Below are positions 1-8,404 of a DNA stretch of 44,537 nt, piece after piece (the first letter of the stretch is position 1; every line of letters begins with the position of its first letter). The DNA is taken from positions 629-45,165 of the forward strand of contig NZ_BMZT01000014.1 of assembly GCF_014652935.1 (NCBI RefSeq). Direction: 5' to 3'. Origin of the DNA: Luteimonas padinae (GTDB lineage Bacteria; Pseudomonadota; Gammaproteobacteria; Xanthomonadales; Xanthomonadaceae). The notes under the pieces are model-generated. The model ran no database searches, was not told where the DNA came from, and saw only the letters and a list, made by a program, of their open reading frames with translations. The translations under genes and the position numbers were made by a program.

Positions 1-2398
1 AACTGATGCCGTCGCCTTCGGTGTACGGACCAACGGACGTCACCGACTTCTCCACCTCCAGTTCGGCGTCCTGCGCCAGCGGAGTGGTCACGGTGTCGTC
101 GTCCGTCACCGGGTCCGGCGTGGGACCACCCGGAGGCGTCGGCGGCACGCCGCTCGCCGTCGCGATATTCACCACTTCGCCGGCGTCCACGTCTTCCGGC
201 AGCACGGTATGGACGTTGCCGGTGCACACCAGCACCTGTGTATCGCCGGCGGGAAGCGTCGCAATCGCAGGGCAGTCCAGGCCCGGCAGCAGCGGATCGC
301 TCACCGTCACGTTGTTCAAGACCACGTTGCCTGTGTTCTCCACCGAGAACGCGTAGGTGATCGTGCTTTCGTCGGCCGACAGCGTGCCCGTCTTGATCAG
401 CTCCAGCGAAGGGCGATTCACCGGGTGCTCGGTCGCGCAGTCCACGCAGACCGGTTCGGGGCCACCGCCGCCTTCTGCCCTTACCGTGTTGGCGACGGTG
501 GTGCCGGCATCCGATGCCACGTTCGCGGTATAGGTGACGCTGTGTGTACCGACCGCCGCCCCCGCGGGTAGCGTGAAGACATGCATCGGTGCATTCGTAC
601 CGTCGTGCGTGAATCCGCCCGGACTGGTCACGCTGCCGAAGGCCAGGCCTGCGCCCAGCGTGTCGCTCAGCACCACGGCGCTGGTGGTCGCCGCATCGGC
701 AACCGTCACGGTCAGGGTGTAGGAAACCTGGGCACCAGACAGCACCGCGGAGCCGCTGTCTGGCGTCGCGCTCTTCTCTACCGTCACCGCAGGTGCGATG
801 GGGAGGATCTCGCTGCAGCTGTTGCCGGCGGACGCGCAGTCGACGCCGTCGACCGCAACGTGGTTGGAAATCTCCGTGACACCATCGGCCAGCGGATCGT
901 CCACCCTGACGATGAAGTCCAGGACGACCGAACTGCCCGGAGCTATGTCAAGCGCCGCCGCGTTGCTGCAGCTGTTGAGATAGCAGGTGAAATCGTTGCC
1001 TGTCTCGACGACCTCGGTGTTCTCCGGAATGCCCTCGGAGACCGCGCCCACGGGCACGATCGCCTGCACCGAACCGGTGTTGGCGACTTCGATCTGGTAG
1101 GTCACCACGTCGCCGGGCGACACCATCGCGCCCGGCGCGGCGGGCTGGCCGTTGATCTGCGAAACGGTCTTTTCGACCGTAAGGTCGAACTGGGCCGGGC
1201 GATTGACGATCTCGCAGTCGATGTTGTCTCCGGGTTCACCGGAATCGAGGACGATCTGCGGCGGGCTGGCCGGGTTGTAGGCCTGGTCGATCAGGATCGG
1301 TCCGCCGTCCGCGACCTGGCACCTCACCCAGCGGCTGTACTGGCCGAGCACTGAACTGGAGCCGGGCGCCATCACCTCTTCGAGCACCAGGCGGTTGCCC
1401 GGCATCGCCATCGTGCTGATCCAGGGCGCAATGCTGGTGGTTCCGCTTGTGGTGCCACTGGCAACCTCGGCACCAACAAGGTTCCTGATCCGGTAGGTGA
1501 ACTGGTCCTGCGGCGAGATGCGGCCTTCCGGCAGCGACTTGCGCAGGCGCACGCTGCCCCAGCGCACACCGACCGCGAAGCCCTGGCCGGCATTTGAGTG
1601 GATCTGCGCCATCACCGTGAACGGTGCCGACGAACCCGGGTCGCGATTGGAGGCGAGCACCACCGTGTTGGCGTTGCCACCGGACGTACCGGTGAAGCGC
1701 CGGCAATCAATGTGGGGCGACTGGCGGCAGAGCGAACTCGCCGGCGGGATCGACTGTGAGACGTTGTTGCTTGGGCTGTTGCCCAGCCACTCCATCACCT
1801 GCCACGGCTGGCCGCCGGAGACAACACCGAAGTCCACGCTCTCCGGGTTGTTGTTCAAGCGCTCCGCGTCGGCCATGATGACCTGGAACGGCAGGTCGTT
1901 GATTTCGCGCCCATCCGGCGCAAACAGGCGGATGTCCTGCAGGGTCAGCACAACGGCGTTGCCGCGGCCGTCGGACGGCGTGTTCAGCGCAGCCGCGTTG
2001 GGCGTCAGGATCGTGTAGTAGCCAGAGGTGCCGCTGAAGTGCGAACCGGTCCATGCCGGCACCTGGCGGACCTGCAGCCCGGCGTTGGAGTGCGAGCCGC
2101 CGCTCACGCGCGAGGTATAGGTGATGCGGGAGCCATCTGGCAGGGCAACGTCATAGTCCCTGGTCGTGCCCGACGTGCCGCCCGCCAGCACCTCGTTGAC
2201 GTTGCCGAACTGGAACCAGCAGATCTCGGCGACGTACTGGCCGAGCGAGTTCGGATTGGCCAAACGACAATCGGTCTGGATGGCCTGGGCCGCGGCCGTA
2301 CCGGGCAGCGCCTGGGCCAGCAGGCCTCCCAGCAACAGGACGCCCGCGCTCCATGTACGACGCAGCTTAGCCACAGTCTTCGAACGATCCGGCTTCAC
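1..2398 (-). CDS. DUF11-repeat secreted surface protein (5' part, runs off window)
   Basis: About 799 codons are visible and the C-terminus lies beyond base 1. A GTG start at 2398 is preceded by AGGGGA about 8 nt upstream; an alternative in-frame GTG is at 2374. The N-terminus is basic, then hydrophobic (SAGVLLLGGLLAQALPGTAAAQA), a clear Sec signal peptide. After a unique region of roughly 400 residues come tandem beta-sandwich modules of the DUF11/conserved-repeat type, recognisable by phrases such as LTVEKTVSQING, VTYQIEVANTG, VTVEKSATPDSG and LELIKTGTLSADES, each about 110-130 residues. Proteins of this kind are exported and often cell-surface or adhesin-like. The export signal and repeats are seen directly; the surface role is inference. 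It stands alone, downstream of the tRNA-Lys scar region on the same strand. Confidence 0.85.
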   Translation of the reverse strand, partial: MKPDRSKTVAKLRRTWSAGVLLLGGLLAQALPGTAAAQAIQTDCRLANPNSLGQYVAEICWFQFGNVNEVLAGGTSGTTRDYDVALPDGSRITYTSRVSGGSHSNAGLQVRQVPAWTGSHFSGTSGYYTILTPNAAALNTPSDGRGNAVVLTLQDIRLFAPDGREINDLPFQVIMADAERLNNNPESVDFGVVSGGQPWQVMEWLGNSPSNNVSQSIPPASSLCRQSPHIDCRRFTGTSGGNANTVVLASNRDPGSSAPFTVMAQIHSNAGQGFAVGVRWGSVRLRKSLPEGRISPQDQFTYRIRNLVGAEVASGTTSGTTSIAPWISTMAMPGNRLVLEEVMAPGSSSVLGQYSRWVRCQVADGGPILIDQAYNPASPPQIVLDSGEPGDNIDCEIVNRPAQFDLTVEKTVSQINGQPAAPGAMVSPGDVVTYQIEVANTGSVQAIVPVGAVSEGIPENTEVVETGNDFTCYLNSCSNAAALDIAPGSSVVLDFIVRVDDPLADGVTEISNHVAVDGVDCASAGNSCSEILPIAPAVTVEKSATPDSGSAVLSGAQVSYTLTVTVADAATTSAVVLSDTLGAGLAFGSVTSPGGFTHDGTNAPMHVFTLPAGAAVGTHSVTYTANVASDAGTTVANTVRAEGGGGPEPVCVDCATEHPVNRPSLELIKTGTLSADESTITYAFSVENTGNVVLNNVTVSDPLLPGLDCPAIATLPAGDTQVLVCTGNVHTVLPEDVDAGEVVNIATASGVPPTPPGGPTPDPVTDDDTVTTPLAQDAELEVEKSVTSVGPYTEGDGIS

Positions 2399-2748
2399 TC
2401 ACACATCCCCTGCTTGACAAGTCCCGCGGGCGCTCGAAGAGCCCCCATGACAAAGCGACAGCAAGCGGGCAGCTGATCGCTGTCCGGGCCTGATGCCAAC
2501 TGATCTCCAACCCCGAGATGCCGGGTCAGAACACCTACACTCCGCACGCAACGAGCGTGCCACCCATCACATTTTCACTACACCTGCTTCACGACAGCAC
2601 GTCTTTTTGCTCTCCGCCCATCAGCCAAGCATCCGCTGGAGAGGCAATTATGCGTCATAAAAATGTGACGACGACCTCTTCACGACCGCACTGGCGAGGA
2701 GTCGCCACGCAACCCATGCCGGACGACAGCCAAGTCGTGCAAACTCCG

Positions 2749-2991
2749 TCACTTTGTGACCTCGAAGGGTTCAGGCGGACAGCCGCAGACCGTCGGCCAG
2801 CTTGGCGTTTCCGGTAGCGGCGACACATCCACCGGCGCGCCCCGGATCCAAGACAACGAAAACCGGGGCAGTCGCGAACCGTGTGGAATAGCTGTTTGGA
2901 CGGCCCACTCCCGGAGGGCTGTGCCCTCGGCCAGCTTCTGCGGAGTGTCGGCCGGCTTGGCCTTTCTGATGGCGGGATCGATGACGGCCAT
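2749..2991 (-). pseudogene. Remnant of a tyrosine-recombinase integrase (5' end only)
   Basis: The frame opening at the ATG at 2991 begins MAVIDPAIRKAKPADTPQKL, followed by AEG. This is the typical first ~23 residues of DUF4102-type (P4/IntS-like) tyrosine integrases. An AAGGAG precedes the ATG closely. After residue 23 (about base 2923) the resemblance stops, and the frame ends after 80 codons with no catalytic Arg-His-Arg-Tyr domain. A second short echo, KLADGLRL near 2775-2800 in another frame, resembles the same N-terminal KLADGxGL motif. The fragment lies just downstream of the 3' end of tRNA-Lys in the same orientation, which is the classical place for an island integrase. I infer that an integrated element was lost and left its integrase start behind. 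Confidence 0.65.
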
Positions 2992-3068
2992 GGCCTCCTT
3001 CTGGCGGCAACCATCGGACTATGTGGCCCGTTACCGTCGAAGTTGCCGCCCAAATCCCTGGGATTCAG

Positions 3069-3160
3069 TGGGACGCACTGGGACGCATAGGGACGTAGAA
3101 CAACAAAAAACCCCGGTATTCCCGGGGTTCCTGGGACGCATGGGGACGCGTCGGGACTGC
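3069..3160. repeat. 10-bp-phased direct repeats flanking the tRNA-Lys terminator
   Basis: Six units resembling TGGGACGCAT lie at 3069-3078, 3079-3088 and 3089-3098, and then at 3131-3140, 3141-3150 and 3151-3160. Within each block they are exactly 10 bp apart (one helical turn). The two blocks bracket the terminator hairpin. The position between a tRNA 3' end and an integrase start suggests arm-type recombinase binding sites of an old attachment region; that role is inference. Confidence 0.7.
3105..3129 (-). terminator. Rho-independent terminator of tRNA-Lys
   Basis: Read on the minus strand, an AACCCCGG / CCGGGGTT stem with a 5-nt loop is followed directly by six T residues (3105-3110). It lies about 36 nt beyond the tRNA 3' end. 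Confidence 0.85.
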
Positions 3161-3164
3161 AATA

Positions 3165-3240
3165 TGGTGGGCCGTGATGGATTCGAACCATCGACCAGCG
3201 GATTAAAAGTCCGATGCTCTACCGGCTGAGCTAACGGCCC
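3165..3240 (-). tRNA. tRNA-Lys (anticodon TTT)
   Basis: This is a 76-nt cloverleaf. The acceptor stem is GGGCCGT paired with ACGGCCC, followed by discriminator A and an encoded CCA. The D arm is TAGCTCAGCCGGTAGAGC, the anticodon loop CTTTTAA (anticodon TTT, lysine), and the T loop GGTTCGAATCC. It lies in the usual gammaproteobacterial position near queC. Its 3' end faces an integrase remnant, so it has probably served as an integration site. Confidence 0.97.
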
Positions 3241-3252
3241 ACGGAACGCGGA

Positions 3253-3258
3253 ATTATG
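3253..3258 (-). promoter_or_regulatory. Possible -10 element of tRNA-Lys promoter
   Basis: CATAAT on the minus strand lies 12 nt upstream of the tRNA 5' end. No convincing -35 hexamer is seen 16-18 nt further up, so the call rests on the -10 and its position. Confidence 0.35.
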
Positions 3259-3333
3259 TCATGCCCTCAAGGGCCTCGCAGCGCATGACCCGGGTCAAGG
3301 CCGGCCGCGGCCCGGCGGGCCCATACTTGCCGC

Positions 3334-3894
3334 ATGGCCAGTCCCGACACCGGCGCCCCCGGCGCGCCGGCTACCCGCCCCGGGCCCGCACACGACGCGG
3401 GCCACCTCCCCGACGAGGCCGGCATCACCCGCCTCGTCCACGCCTTCTATGCGCGCGCCCGCACCGACTGGCTGCTTGGCCCGGTCTTCGAGGCTGCGGT
3501 TGACGACTGGGACGAACACCTCGACACCCTGGTGCGCTTCTGGTCCTCGGTGCTGCTGCGCACGGGCCGCTATCGCGGCAACCCCATGGCCACGCACCGG
3601 CCGCTGGGCCTGGACGACCAGCACTTCGCACGCTGGCTGGCGCTCTGGGACCGCACCGCGCGCGACGTGCTGCCGCGCGACCAGGCCCGCCACGTGTTCG
3701 AAACCGCCGAGCGCATCGGCCGCTCGCTGCGGATCGGGCTCGAGATCGACCCGCTGCGCCGCCTGCGCCGGGCCGACGACGCACCGGCATGCCTGCATCG
3801 GAGCCCGGAACCGCCATCGTCACCAACCGACCCGGACCGCGGTGACGCATCCGGCGCAGGCGCCCCTGCTGGCAGCGGGCCTCAGCCCGCGTAA
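3334..3894 (+). CDS. Group III truncated haemoglobin
   Basis: The product is 186 residues. The globin fold spans roughly residues 28-140: [15 protein letters not shown] (helices A/B), an FW pair at 69-70, the candidate proximal haem ligand H88 in MATHRPL, and W101 in HFARWLALW, a pattern typical of the group III (trHbP-like) subfamily. Members of this family are cytoplasmic haem proteins proposed to handle O2, NO or peroxide; the substrate cannot be read from sequence. Residues ~145-186 form a Pro/Ser/Ala-rich tail beyond the usual family length of about 130-150. The last 13 bp overlap the end of queC on the opposite strand. No strong ribosome binding site precedes the ATG. Confidence 0.85.
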   Translation: MASPDTGAPGAPATRPGPAHDAGHLPDEAGITRLVHAFYARARTDWLLGPVFEAAVDDWDEHLDTLVRFWSSVLLRTGRYRGNPMATHRPLGLDDQHFARWLALWDRTARDVLPRDQARHVFETAERIGRSLRIGLEIDPLRRLRRADDAPACLHRSPEPPSSPTDPDRGDASGAGAPAGSGPQPA

Positions 3895-4550
3895 CGGGTC
3901 GGATCGGCCACGCCTGCGGCCGCGAAACCCTCCGCGCGCAGCGCGCAGGCATCGCAGTGCCCGCAGGCACGCCCGTCCGCATCGGCGCTGTAGCACGACA
4001 CCGTCTGTGCGAAGTCCACGCCCAGGCGCAGGCCCTCGCGCACGATGTCGGCCTTCGACAGGTGCTGCAGCGGCGCGTGCACGCGGATGCCGGCGCCGTC
4101 CACGCCGGCCTTGGTCGCCAGGTTCGCCAACCGCTCGAAGGCGGCGATGAACTCCGGGCGGCAGTCCGGATAGCCGGAATAGTCCACCGCGTTGACGCCG
4201 CAGAAGATGTCCGCCGCGCCCAGCACCTCGGCCCAGCCGAGGGCGATCGACAGCATGATGGTGTTGCGCGCCGGCACGTAGGTCACCGGGACGCCGGCGC
4301 TGCCCGGCTCGGGCACGTCGATGTCGTCGGTCAGGGCCGAGCCGCCGATCGCCCGCAGGTCCACGCCCACCACCTTGTGCGCGACCGCGCCCTGCCCCGC
4401 CGCCAGCGCGGCCGCGGCGTCGAGCTCGGAGGTGTGCCGCTGGCCATAGGCCACGCTCAGCGCGTGCACGGCGAAGCCCTGCTCGCGCGCGATGGCCAGG
4501 ACGACGGCGGAATCCATGCCGCCGGACACGAGGACGACTGCTTTTTTCAA
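3882..4550 (-). CDS. queC: 7-cyano-7-deazaguanine synthase QueC
   Basis: The enzyme converts 7-carboxy-7-deazaguanine to preQ0 using ATP and ammonia, in the cytoplasmic queuosine pathway. The 222-residue protein starts at a TTG (4550) with GGAG about 8 nt upstream. The open frame continues further up, but the family N-terminus [13 protein letters not shown] begins here. The PP-loop SGGMDS is at residues 9-14. A C-terminal zinc site is formed by the Cys of [17 protein letters not shown] (four cysteines). Length matches the family (about 220-230). It follows queE by 64 bp in the same direction, so the two are probably co-transcribed. Confidence 0.95.
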   Translation of the reverse strand: MKKAVVLVSGGMDSAVVLAIAREQGFAVHALSVAYGQRHTSELDAAAALAAGQGAVAHKVVGVDLRAIGGSALTDDIDVPEPGSAGVPVTYVPARNTIMLSIALGWAEVLGAADIFCGVNAVDYSGYPDCRPEFIAAFERLANLATKAGVDGAGIRVHAPLQHLSKADIVREGLRLGVDFAQTVSCYSADADGRACGHCDACALRAEGFAAAGVADPTRYAG

Positions 4551-4614
4551 CGAAGGCTCCAGGGATCGGGTGGGCGCGGGGGCGGTGCCCGCGTAGCGGA
4601 TCGCCGGCGCGGGC

Positions 4615-5301
4615 TCAGCGCCCGGGCTCGTCGTTCCAGAGGATCTTGTGCAGCTGCATCTGGAAGCGCACCGGCAGGCGGTCGGCGACGATCCAGTCGG
4701 CCAGTTCGCGCGCGTCGACCTCGGACTTGCTGGGCGAGAACAGCACGTCGCAGCGCTGGTCCAGGGCACGCTCGGCAACCACGCCACGCGCCCACTCGTA
4801 GTCTGCGCGGCTGCAGATCACGAACTTCACCTGGTCGTTCGGCGTCAGCAGCGCGATGTTGCTCCAGAGATTGCGTGCCTCCTCGCCCGAGCCCGGCGTC
4901 TTGATGTCGAGCACGCGCGAGACCCGCGGATCGACCTCGGCGATGTCGATCGCGCCCGAGGTCTCCAGCGAGACGATATGGCCGGCGTCGCACAGCCGCG
5001 CCAGCAGGCCGAGGCAGCGCTTCTGCGCCAGCGGCTCGCCGCCGGTCACGCAGACATGGCGCACGCCGTGCCCGGCGACCTCGGCCAGGATGGCGTCGAC
5101 ATCGCGCCATTCACCGCCGTGGAAGGCGTAGGCGGTATCGCAGTAGCGGCAGCGCAGGGGGCAGCCGGTCAGGCGAACGAAGACCGTCGGCCAGCCGGCG
5201 TCGCGCGCCTCGCCCTGGAGCGAGAGGAAGATCTCGGTGATGCGGAGACGGTCCGGGACCGCGGCAGCGGCCGCGCCGGAGCCGGCGACAGGGGTATCCA
5301 T
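4615..5301 (-). CDS. queE: 7-carboxy-7-deazaguanine synthase QueE (radical SAM)
   Basis: The enzyme rearranges 6-carboxytetrahydropterin to 7-carboxy-7-deazaguanine, the step before QueC. The 228-residue protein is taken from ATG 5301. Upstream codons are open but Arg/Ala-rich and unlike the family. The radical-SAM cluster is the CX3CX2C set C47, C51, C54 in [16 protein letters not shown]. The TGGEPL motif (SAM binding) follows near residue 88. The substrate-domain sequence ETSGAIDI and the C-terminal [10 protein letters not shown] are characteristic of QueE. It lies between cpoB and queC, an arrangement common in Pseudomonas and Xanthomonas relatives. Confidence 0.95.
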   Translation of the reverse strand: MDTPVAGSGAAAAAVPDRLRITEIFLSLQGEARDAGWPTVFVRLTGCPLRCRYCDTAYAFHGGEWRDVDAILAEVAGHGVRHVCVTGGEPLAQKRCLGLLARLCDAGHIVSLETSGAIDIAEVDPRVSRVLDIKTPGSGEEARNLWSNIALLTPNDQVKFVICSRADYEWARGVVAERALDQRCDVLFSPSKSEVDARELADWIVADRLPVRFQMQLHKILWNDEPGR

Positions 5302-5359
5302 GGCGGCAATTGTACCGCGCGACCACGTGCCGGCCCGCGCGCGGACGCCCCGCGGACGG

Positions 5360-6184
5360 TCAGCGCAGGCTGTTGAGCTGGATCGAGCGCAGGCGGTCGT
5401 CGGCGGTGCGGGCCGCATCGGTGCCGGGGTACTGCTCGGTCACGCGGACCAGGGTGGCTTCGGCCGCCACCAGGTCGCGCTGGCCGTATTGGGACAGCCC
5501 GACCTTGAGCAGTGCGCCGGGCGCCTTGTCATGCGTCGGCCAGCGCTCGAGCAGGGCGCGGAACTGCGCCTGCGCGCCGGCGTAGTCCTGGGTGACGTAA
5601 TAGCTCTCGCCCAGCCAGTAGGTGGCGTTGGGCGCGTAGGAGCCCGTCGGATAGAGGCGCAGGAACTCGTTGAACAGGGCCGCGGCCCCGGCATAGTCAC
5701 CGCCGCGCAGGGCGGCGAACGCGGTCTCGTAGGCGCCGCGTTCATCGGCGGCGTTGGCCAGCAGCCCGGCGTCGCCGAACACGACCGGTGCCCGGTCGGT
5801 GGCCGACGGGGCGGCCGCGGCCGGGGTCCTCGGCGGCGGCGCGGCCTGAGCGCCCGCCGCGCCCGGCGCCGGAGCCGGCGGGGTCGAACCGCCCTCGAGG
5901 CGGTTCAGTCGGTCGTCCGCATCGAGGTACTGGTTGCGGACGCTGGTTTCCAGCGCCTGGTTCTGCTGCTGGAGCTCCTCCACCTGGCCGCGCAGCGCGC
6001 GGACTTCCTCGCGCAGGGCAGTCAGCTGGTTGAGCAGGTCGATATTGCCCTGGTTGTTCGCCGCCTGCGCTTCGAGCGAGGCGACGCGCTCGGCGAGGCT
6101 CGCGCGCTGCGCGGAGGCCGGCGGCGCGGCCAGCGTCACCGCGGCGGCGAGGACGATGCTGGTCAGGAAATGGCTGCGGATCAT
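5360..6184 (-). CDS. cpoB: Cell division coordinator CpoB (YbgF), periplasmic TPR protein
   Basis: CpoB couples Tol-Pal activity to peptidoglycan synthesis at the septum. The 274-residue protein has a signal peptide with the likely cut after PPASA (~residue 25). A coiled coil at about 28-95 (LAERVASLEAQ, LNQLTALREEVRALRGQVEEL) matches the trimerisation segment of the family. A Pro/Ala-rich linker follows, then TPR-like repeats from ~150 (YETAFAALRGGDYAGAAALF, APNATYWLGESYYVTQDYAGA). It is the last tol-pal cluster gene, but it is separated from pal by 95 bp containing a strong hairpin. Confidence 0.95.
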   Translation of the reverse strand: MIRSHFLTSIVLAAAVTLAAPPASAQRASLAERVASLEAQAANNQGNIDLLNQLTALREEVRALRGQVEELQQQNQALETSVRNQYLDADDRLNRLEGGSTPPAPAPGAAGAQAAPPPRTPAAAAPSATDRAPVVFGDAGLLANAADERGAYETAFAALRGGDYAGAAALFNEFLRLYPTGSYAPNATYWLGESYYVTQDYAGAQAQFRALLERWPTHDKAPGALLKVGLSQYGQRDLVAAEATLVRVTEQYPGTDAARTADDRLRSIQLNSLR

Positions 6185-6210
6185 GGGCCTGTCACCGTTG
6201 TTCGGACGCT

Positions 6211-6252
6211 ACAAAGACAAACGGCAGCTGGCGGGGTTCCCGCCAGCTGCCG
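6211..6252 (-). terminator. Strong hairpin between pal and cpoB
   Basis: A perfect 14-bp stem at 6222-6252 (CGGCAGCTGGCGGG and its complement) with a 3-nt loop is followed, on the minus strand, by the T-rich TTTGTCTTTG. It looks like a terminator or attenuator that lowers cpoB transcription relative to tol-pal. The T tract is interrupted, so termination may be partial. Confidence 0.7.
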
Positions 6253-6279
6253 ATGCATCGCTTCACTTGCCGCCAGGGT

Positions 6280-6792
6280 TCAGCGGGCGGTGTAGGTGAT
6301 CTCGACGCGGCGGTTCTTGGCCCAGCAGTCCTCGCTCGAGGCGGTGCAGGTCGGGCGCTCCTCGCCGTAGCTGGTCACCGTCTGCTGGCCGGCCGAACCA
6401 CCGTTGGCCTGCAGCGCGGACGACACCGCGTTGCCGCGGCGCTCGCCGAGGCCGAGGTTGTAGTCGCGGCTGCCGCGCTCGTCGGCGTGGCCTTCCAGGG
6501 TGATGCGCGCCGACGGGCGGTCACGCAGGTACTTGGCGTGGCAGGCCATGGCGGCCTGGAACTCCGGACGCAGCGACTCCTGGTCGAAGTCGAAGTACAC
6601 CGTGCGCTGGCGCAGGCAGGCGTCGGTGTCCAGGTCCTCGGGGCCGTAGGCGCCCGGGGTGGTGGCCGGCTGGGTGGTGGTCGGGGTGGTCGGGGTGGTG
6701 TCGACCGGGGCCTCTTCCTTCACCTTCTTGGAGCAGGCAACGGCGGCCGTGCAGAGCAGGGCCGTGAGCAGTACGCGGGTTGGGGTCTTCAT
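6280..6792 (-). CDS. pal: Peptidoglycan-associated lipoprotein Pal
   Basis: Pal is an outer-membrane lipoprotein that binds peptidoglycan and TolB. The product is 170 residues. The lipoprotein signal ends at C20 in AAVAC (Ala rather than Leu at -3, an imperfect lipobox). A Thr/Pro-rich linker covers ~30-48. The OmpA-like domain runs from ~60 and contains VYFDFDQESL and ITLEGHADERGSRDYNLGL, with the peptidoglycan-contacting Asp/Arg residues of the family. It ends RRVEITYTAR. Extra cysteines (CTASSEDCWAKN) near the C-terminus may form a disulfide. It lies directly downstream of tolB. Confidence 0.97.
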   Translation of the reverse strand: MKTPTRVLLTALLCTAAVACSKKVKEEAPVDTTPTTPTTTQPATTPGAYGPEDLDTDACLRQRTVYFDFDQESLRPEFQAAMACHAKYLRDRPSARITLEGHADERGSRDYNLGLGERRGNAVSSALQANGGSAGQQTVTSYGEERPTCTASSEDCWAKNRRVEITYTAR

Positions 6793-6856
6793 CTCTCGTC
6801 GATCCTTCTGCAGATGGGCAGTACTTCACATTGCTGTATCGGCCGTGTACGCCGCG

Positions 6857-8197
6857 TCACCGCTGGCGGTACGGCCCCCACGCCGGCTCGCGGACGTTAC
6901 CGTCGGCAAGGACCAGCCGCTGGCGAACGCGTCCGTCGGCGGATACGGCATACAGGACTCCCCTGCTGCCTTCCCGCCCCGCGTACAGCACCATGCTGGC
7001 GTTCGGGGCGAAGCTCGGTGATTCATCGAGCGACCCCGGCGACAGCGTGGACCAGCGGGGCGTCCCAAGGCTGCGGTCCAGCAGTGCGATACGGTATACG
7101 TTTCCTGAACCCTGCGCCACGGCGATCTTGGTGTCGTCGAAGGACACGGTGGGGCTGGCGTTGTAATTGCCCTGGAAACTCACCCGCGTGGCGCTGCCGC
7201 CGCCGGCCGGAACCTGGTAGACCTGGGGCCGGCCACCGCGGTCGGAAGTGAAGTAGATGCTGCGGCCGTCGGCGCTCCACACCGGCTCGGTGTCGATGCC
7301 CATCTGGCTGGTCAGCTGGGTCAGGGCCTTGCTGCCGAGGTCCATGACATAGATCTCGGGGCTGCCGCTGCGCGACAGGGTCAGTGCCAGCTTCGTGCCG
7401 TCGGGCGAGAACGCCGGCGAGCTGTTGATGCCGCGGAAGCTGGACACCCGCTCGCGCGCGCCGGTGCCCAGGTCCTGGATGTAGATCGCGGAGTTGTTGT
7501 TGTGCTCGAAGGAGACGTAGGCCAGCCTGCGGCCGTCGGGGCTCCAGCTGGGCGACATCAGCGGCTCGGTCGAACGCACCACCACCTGCGGATTGTGGCC
7601 GTCGGCATCGGCGACCATCAGCGCGTAGCGGGTGGCGTCGCCGGTGCCGGTCGAGGTCACGTAGGCGATGCGGGTCCAGAACGCGCCGCGCACGCCCAGG
7701 ATCTTTTCGTAGATGGCGTCGGCGATCTGGTGGCCGACATCGCGCATGGCGTTGGCGCGCCCGGTCATCGCGATGCCGAGCAGGCGCTCCTGCTTGGCGA
7801 CGTCAAACAGTTCGTACTCGACCCGGTAGGCGCCGCCGCCGGCATCGACGACGCGGCCGACGACCAGGAAGTCCTGCCTGAGCGTGCGCCAGGTGGCGTA
7901 GTTGACCTCGCCGCCGCGGGTCGGGCGCTCGATCATGTCCTGTTCGGGCAGGCCCCGGAACTGGCCCGAGCGCGACAGGTCCTCGCGCACCACGCGCGCG
8001 ACGTCGGTCTCGGGCGCCGCGCCGCTGCCCTGGTAGGGCATGGGCACCACCGCGATCGGCAGCGCCTGCGCGTTGCCGCCGACGATGTCGATCTCGAGGC
8101 CGCCCTGCTGCGCGCTGGCGGCGAACGGCAGGAGGAGTGCAAGGCAGGCGATCAGCCACGTGCGCGTGGTGGCCAGCCGGCGTTGGATGCGGGTCAT
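6857..8197 (-). CDS. tolB: Tol-Pal system beta-propeller protein TolB
   Basis: TolB is the periplasmic propeller that shuttles between Pal and TolA. The 446-residue protein is taken from ATG 8197 (MTRIQRRLATTRTWL); upstream codons are open but carry no signal-peptide logic. The signal peptide ends at FAASA-QQ. The N-terminal domain (~25-160) is followed by WD40-like repeats: SPSWSPDGRRLAYVSFE, SSPAFSPDGTKLALTLS, TEPVWSADGRSIYFTSD. Length matches the family (about 430-450). It sits between tolA and pal, but a 207-bp gap containing a REP doublet separates it from tolA. Confidence 0.97.
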   Translation of the reverse strand: MTRIQRRLATTRTWLIACLALLLPFAASAQQGGLEIDIVGGNAQALPIAVVPMPYQGSGAAPETDVARVVREDLSRSGQFRGLPEQDMIERPTRGGEVNYATWRTLRQDFLVVGRVVDAGGGAYRVEYELFDVAKQERLLGIAMTGRANAMRDVGHQIADAIYEKILGVRGAFWTRIAYVTSTGTGDATRYALMVADADGHNPQVVVRSTEPLMSPSWSPDGRRLAYVSFEHNNNSAIYIQDLGTGARERVSSFRGINSSPAFSPDGTKLALTLSRSGSPEIYVMDLGSKALTQLTSQMGIDTEPVWSADGRSIYFTSDRGGRPQVYQVPAGGGSATRVSFQGNYNASPTVSFDDTKIAVAQGSGNVYRIALLDRSLGTPRWSTLSPGSLDESPSFAPNASMVLYAGREGSRGVLYAVSADGRVRQRLVLADGNVREPAWGPYRQR

Positions 8198-8297
8198 ACC
8201 GGGCTCCGGGGTTGGATCGGACAAGGCTGACAGGATGGCTGTGAAGGCCCTCACAAGGATGAACGGCACCCCCAACGACACCCAACCGGACCTCCAC

Positions 8298-8386
8298 TGT
8301 AGGAGCGGCTATAGCCGCGACCGAAGCCATGCGAAGCCGCCCGTCGCGTCCGGGGAAGGCGGTCGCGGCCATAGTCACTCCTGCAG
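8298..8386. repeat. REP doublet, subtype 1 (right arm decayed)
   Basis: A left REP reads GTAGGAGCGGCTATAGCCGC then GACC. The inverted right partner (GGTCGCGGCCATAGTCACTCCTGCA on the plus strand around 8361-8385) carries several mismatches. It sits in the tolA-tolB gap. Confidence 0.85.
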
Positions 8387-8404
8387 ATGCCGGCAAGGGA
8401 GCGC

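Larger units (their letters stand above)
2399..3164. other. Long intergenic stretch with no intact gene
   Basis: No open frame here has convincing codon use or a recognisable domain. From left to right it holds the leader of the DUF11 gene, about 350 bp of less GC-rich unassigned DNA, a decayed integrase start (2749-2991), two blocks of 10-bp direct repeats and the tRNA-Lys terminator. The base composition of 2500-2700 is visibly more AT-rich than the flanking genes, as expected for foreign or decayed DNA. Confidence 0.6.

Noticed and set aside
2518..2817. A 99-codon plus-strand frame in the intergenic region
   Set aside because: It has no ribosome binding site and no domain, and it overlaps the integrase remnant.
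2923..3240. Second attachment site (duplicate of the tRNA-Lys 3' end) within the window
   Set aside because: I did not find another copy of the T-arm/acceptor sequence, so the element limits cannot be set.
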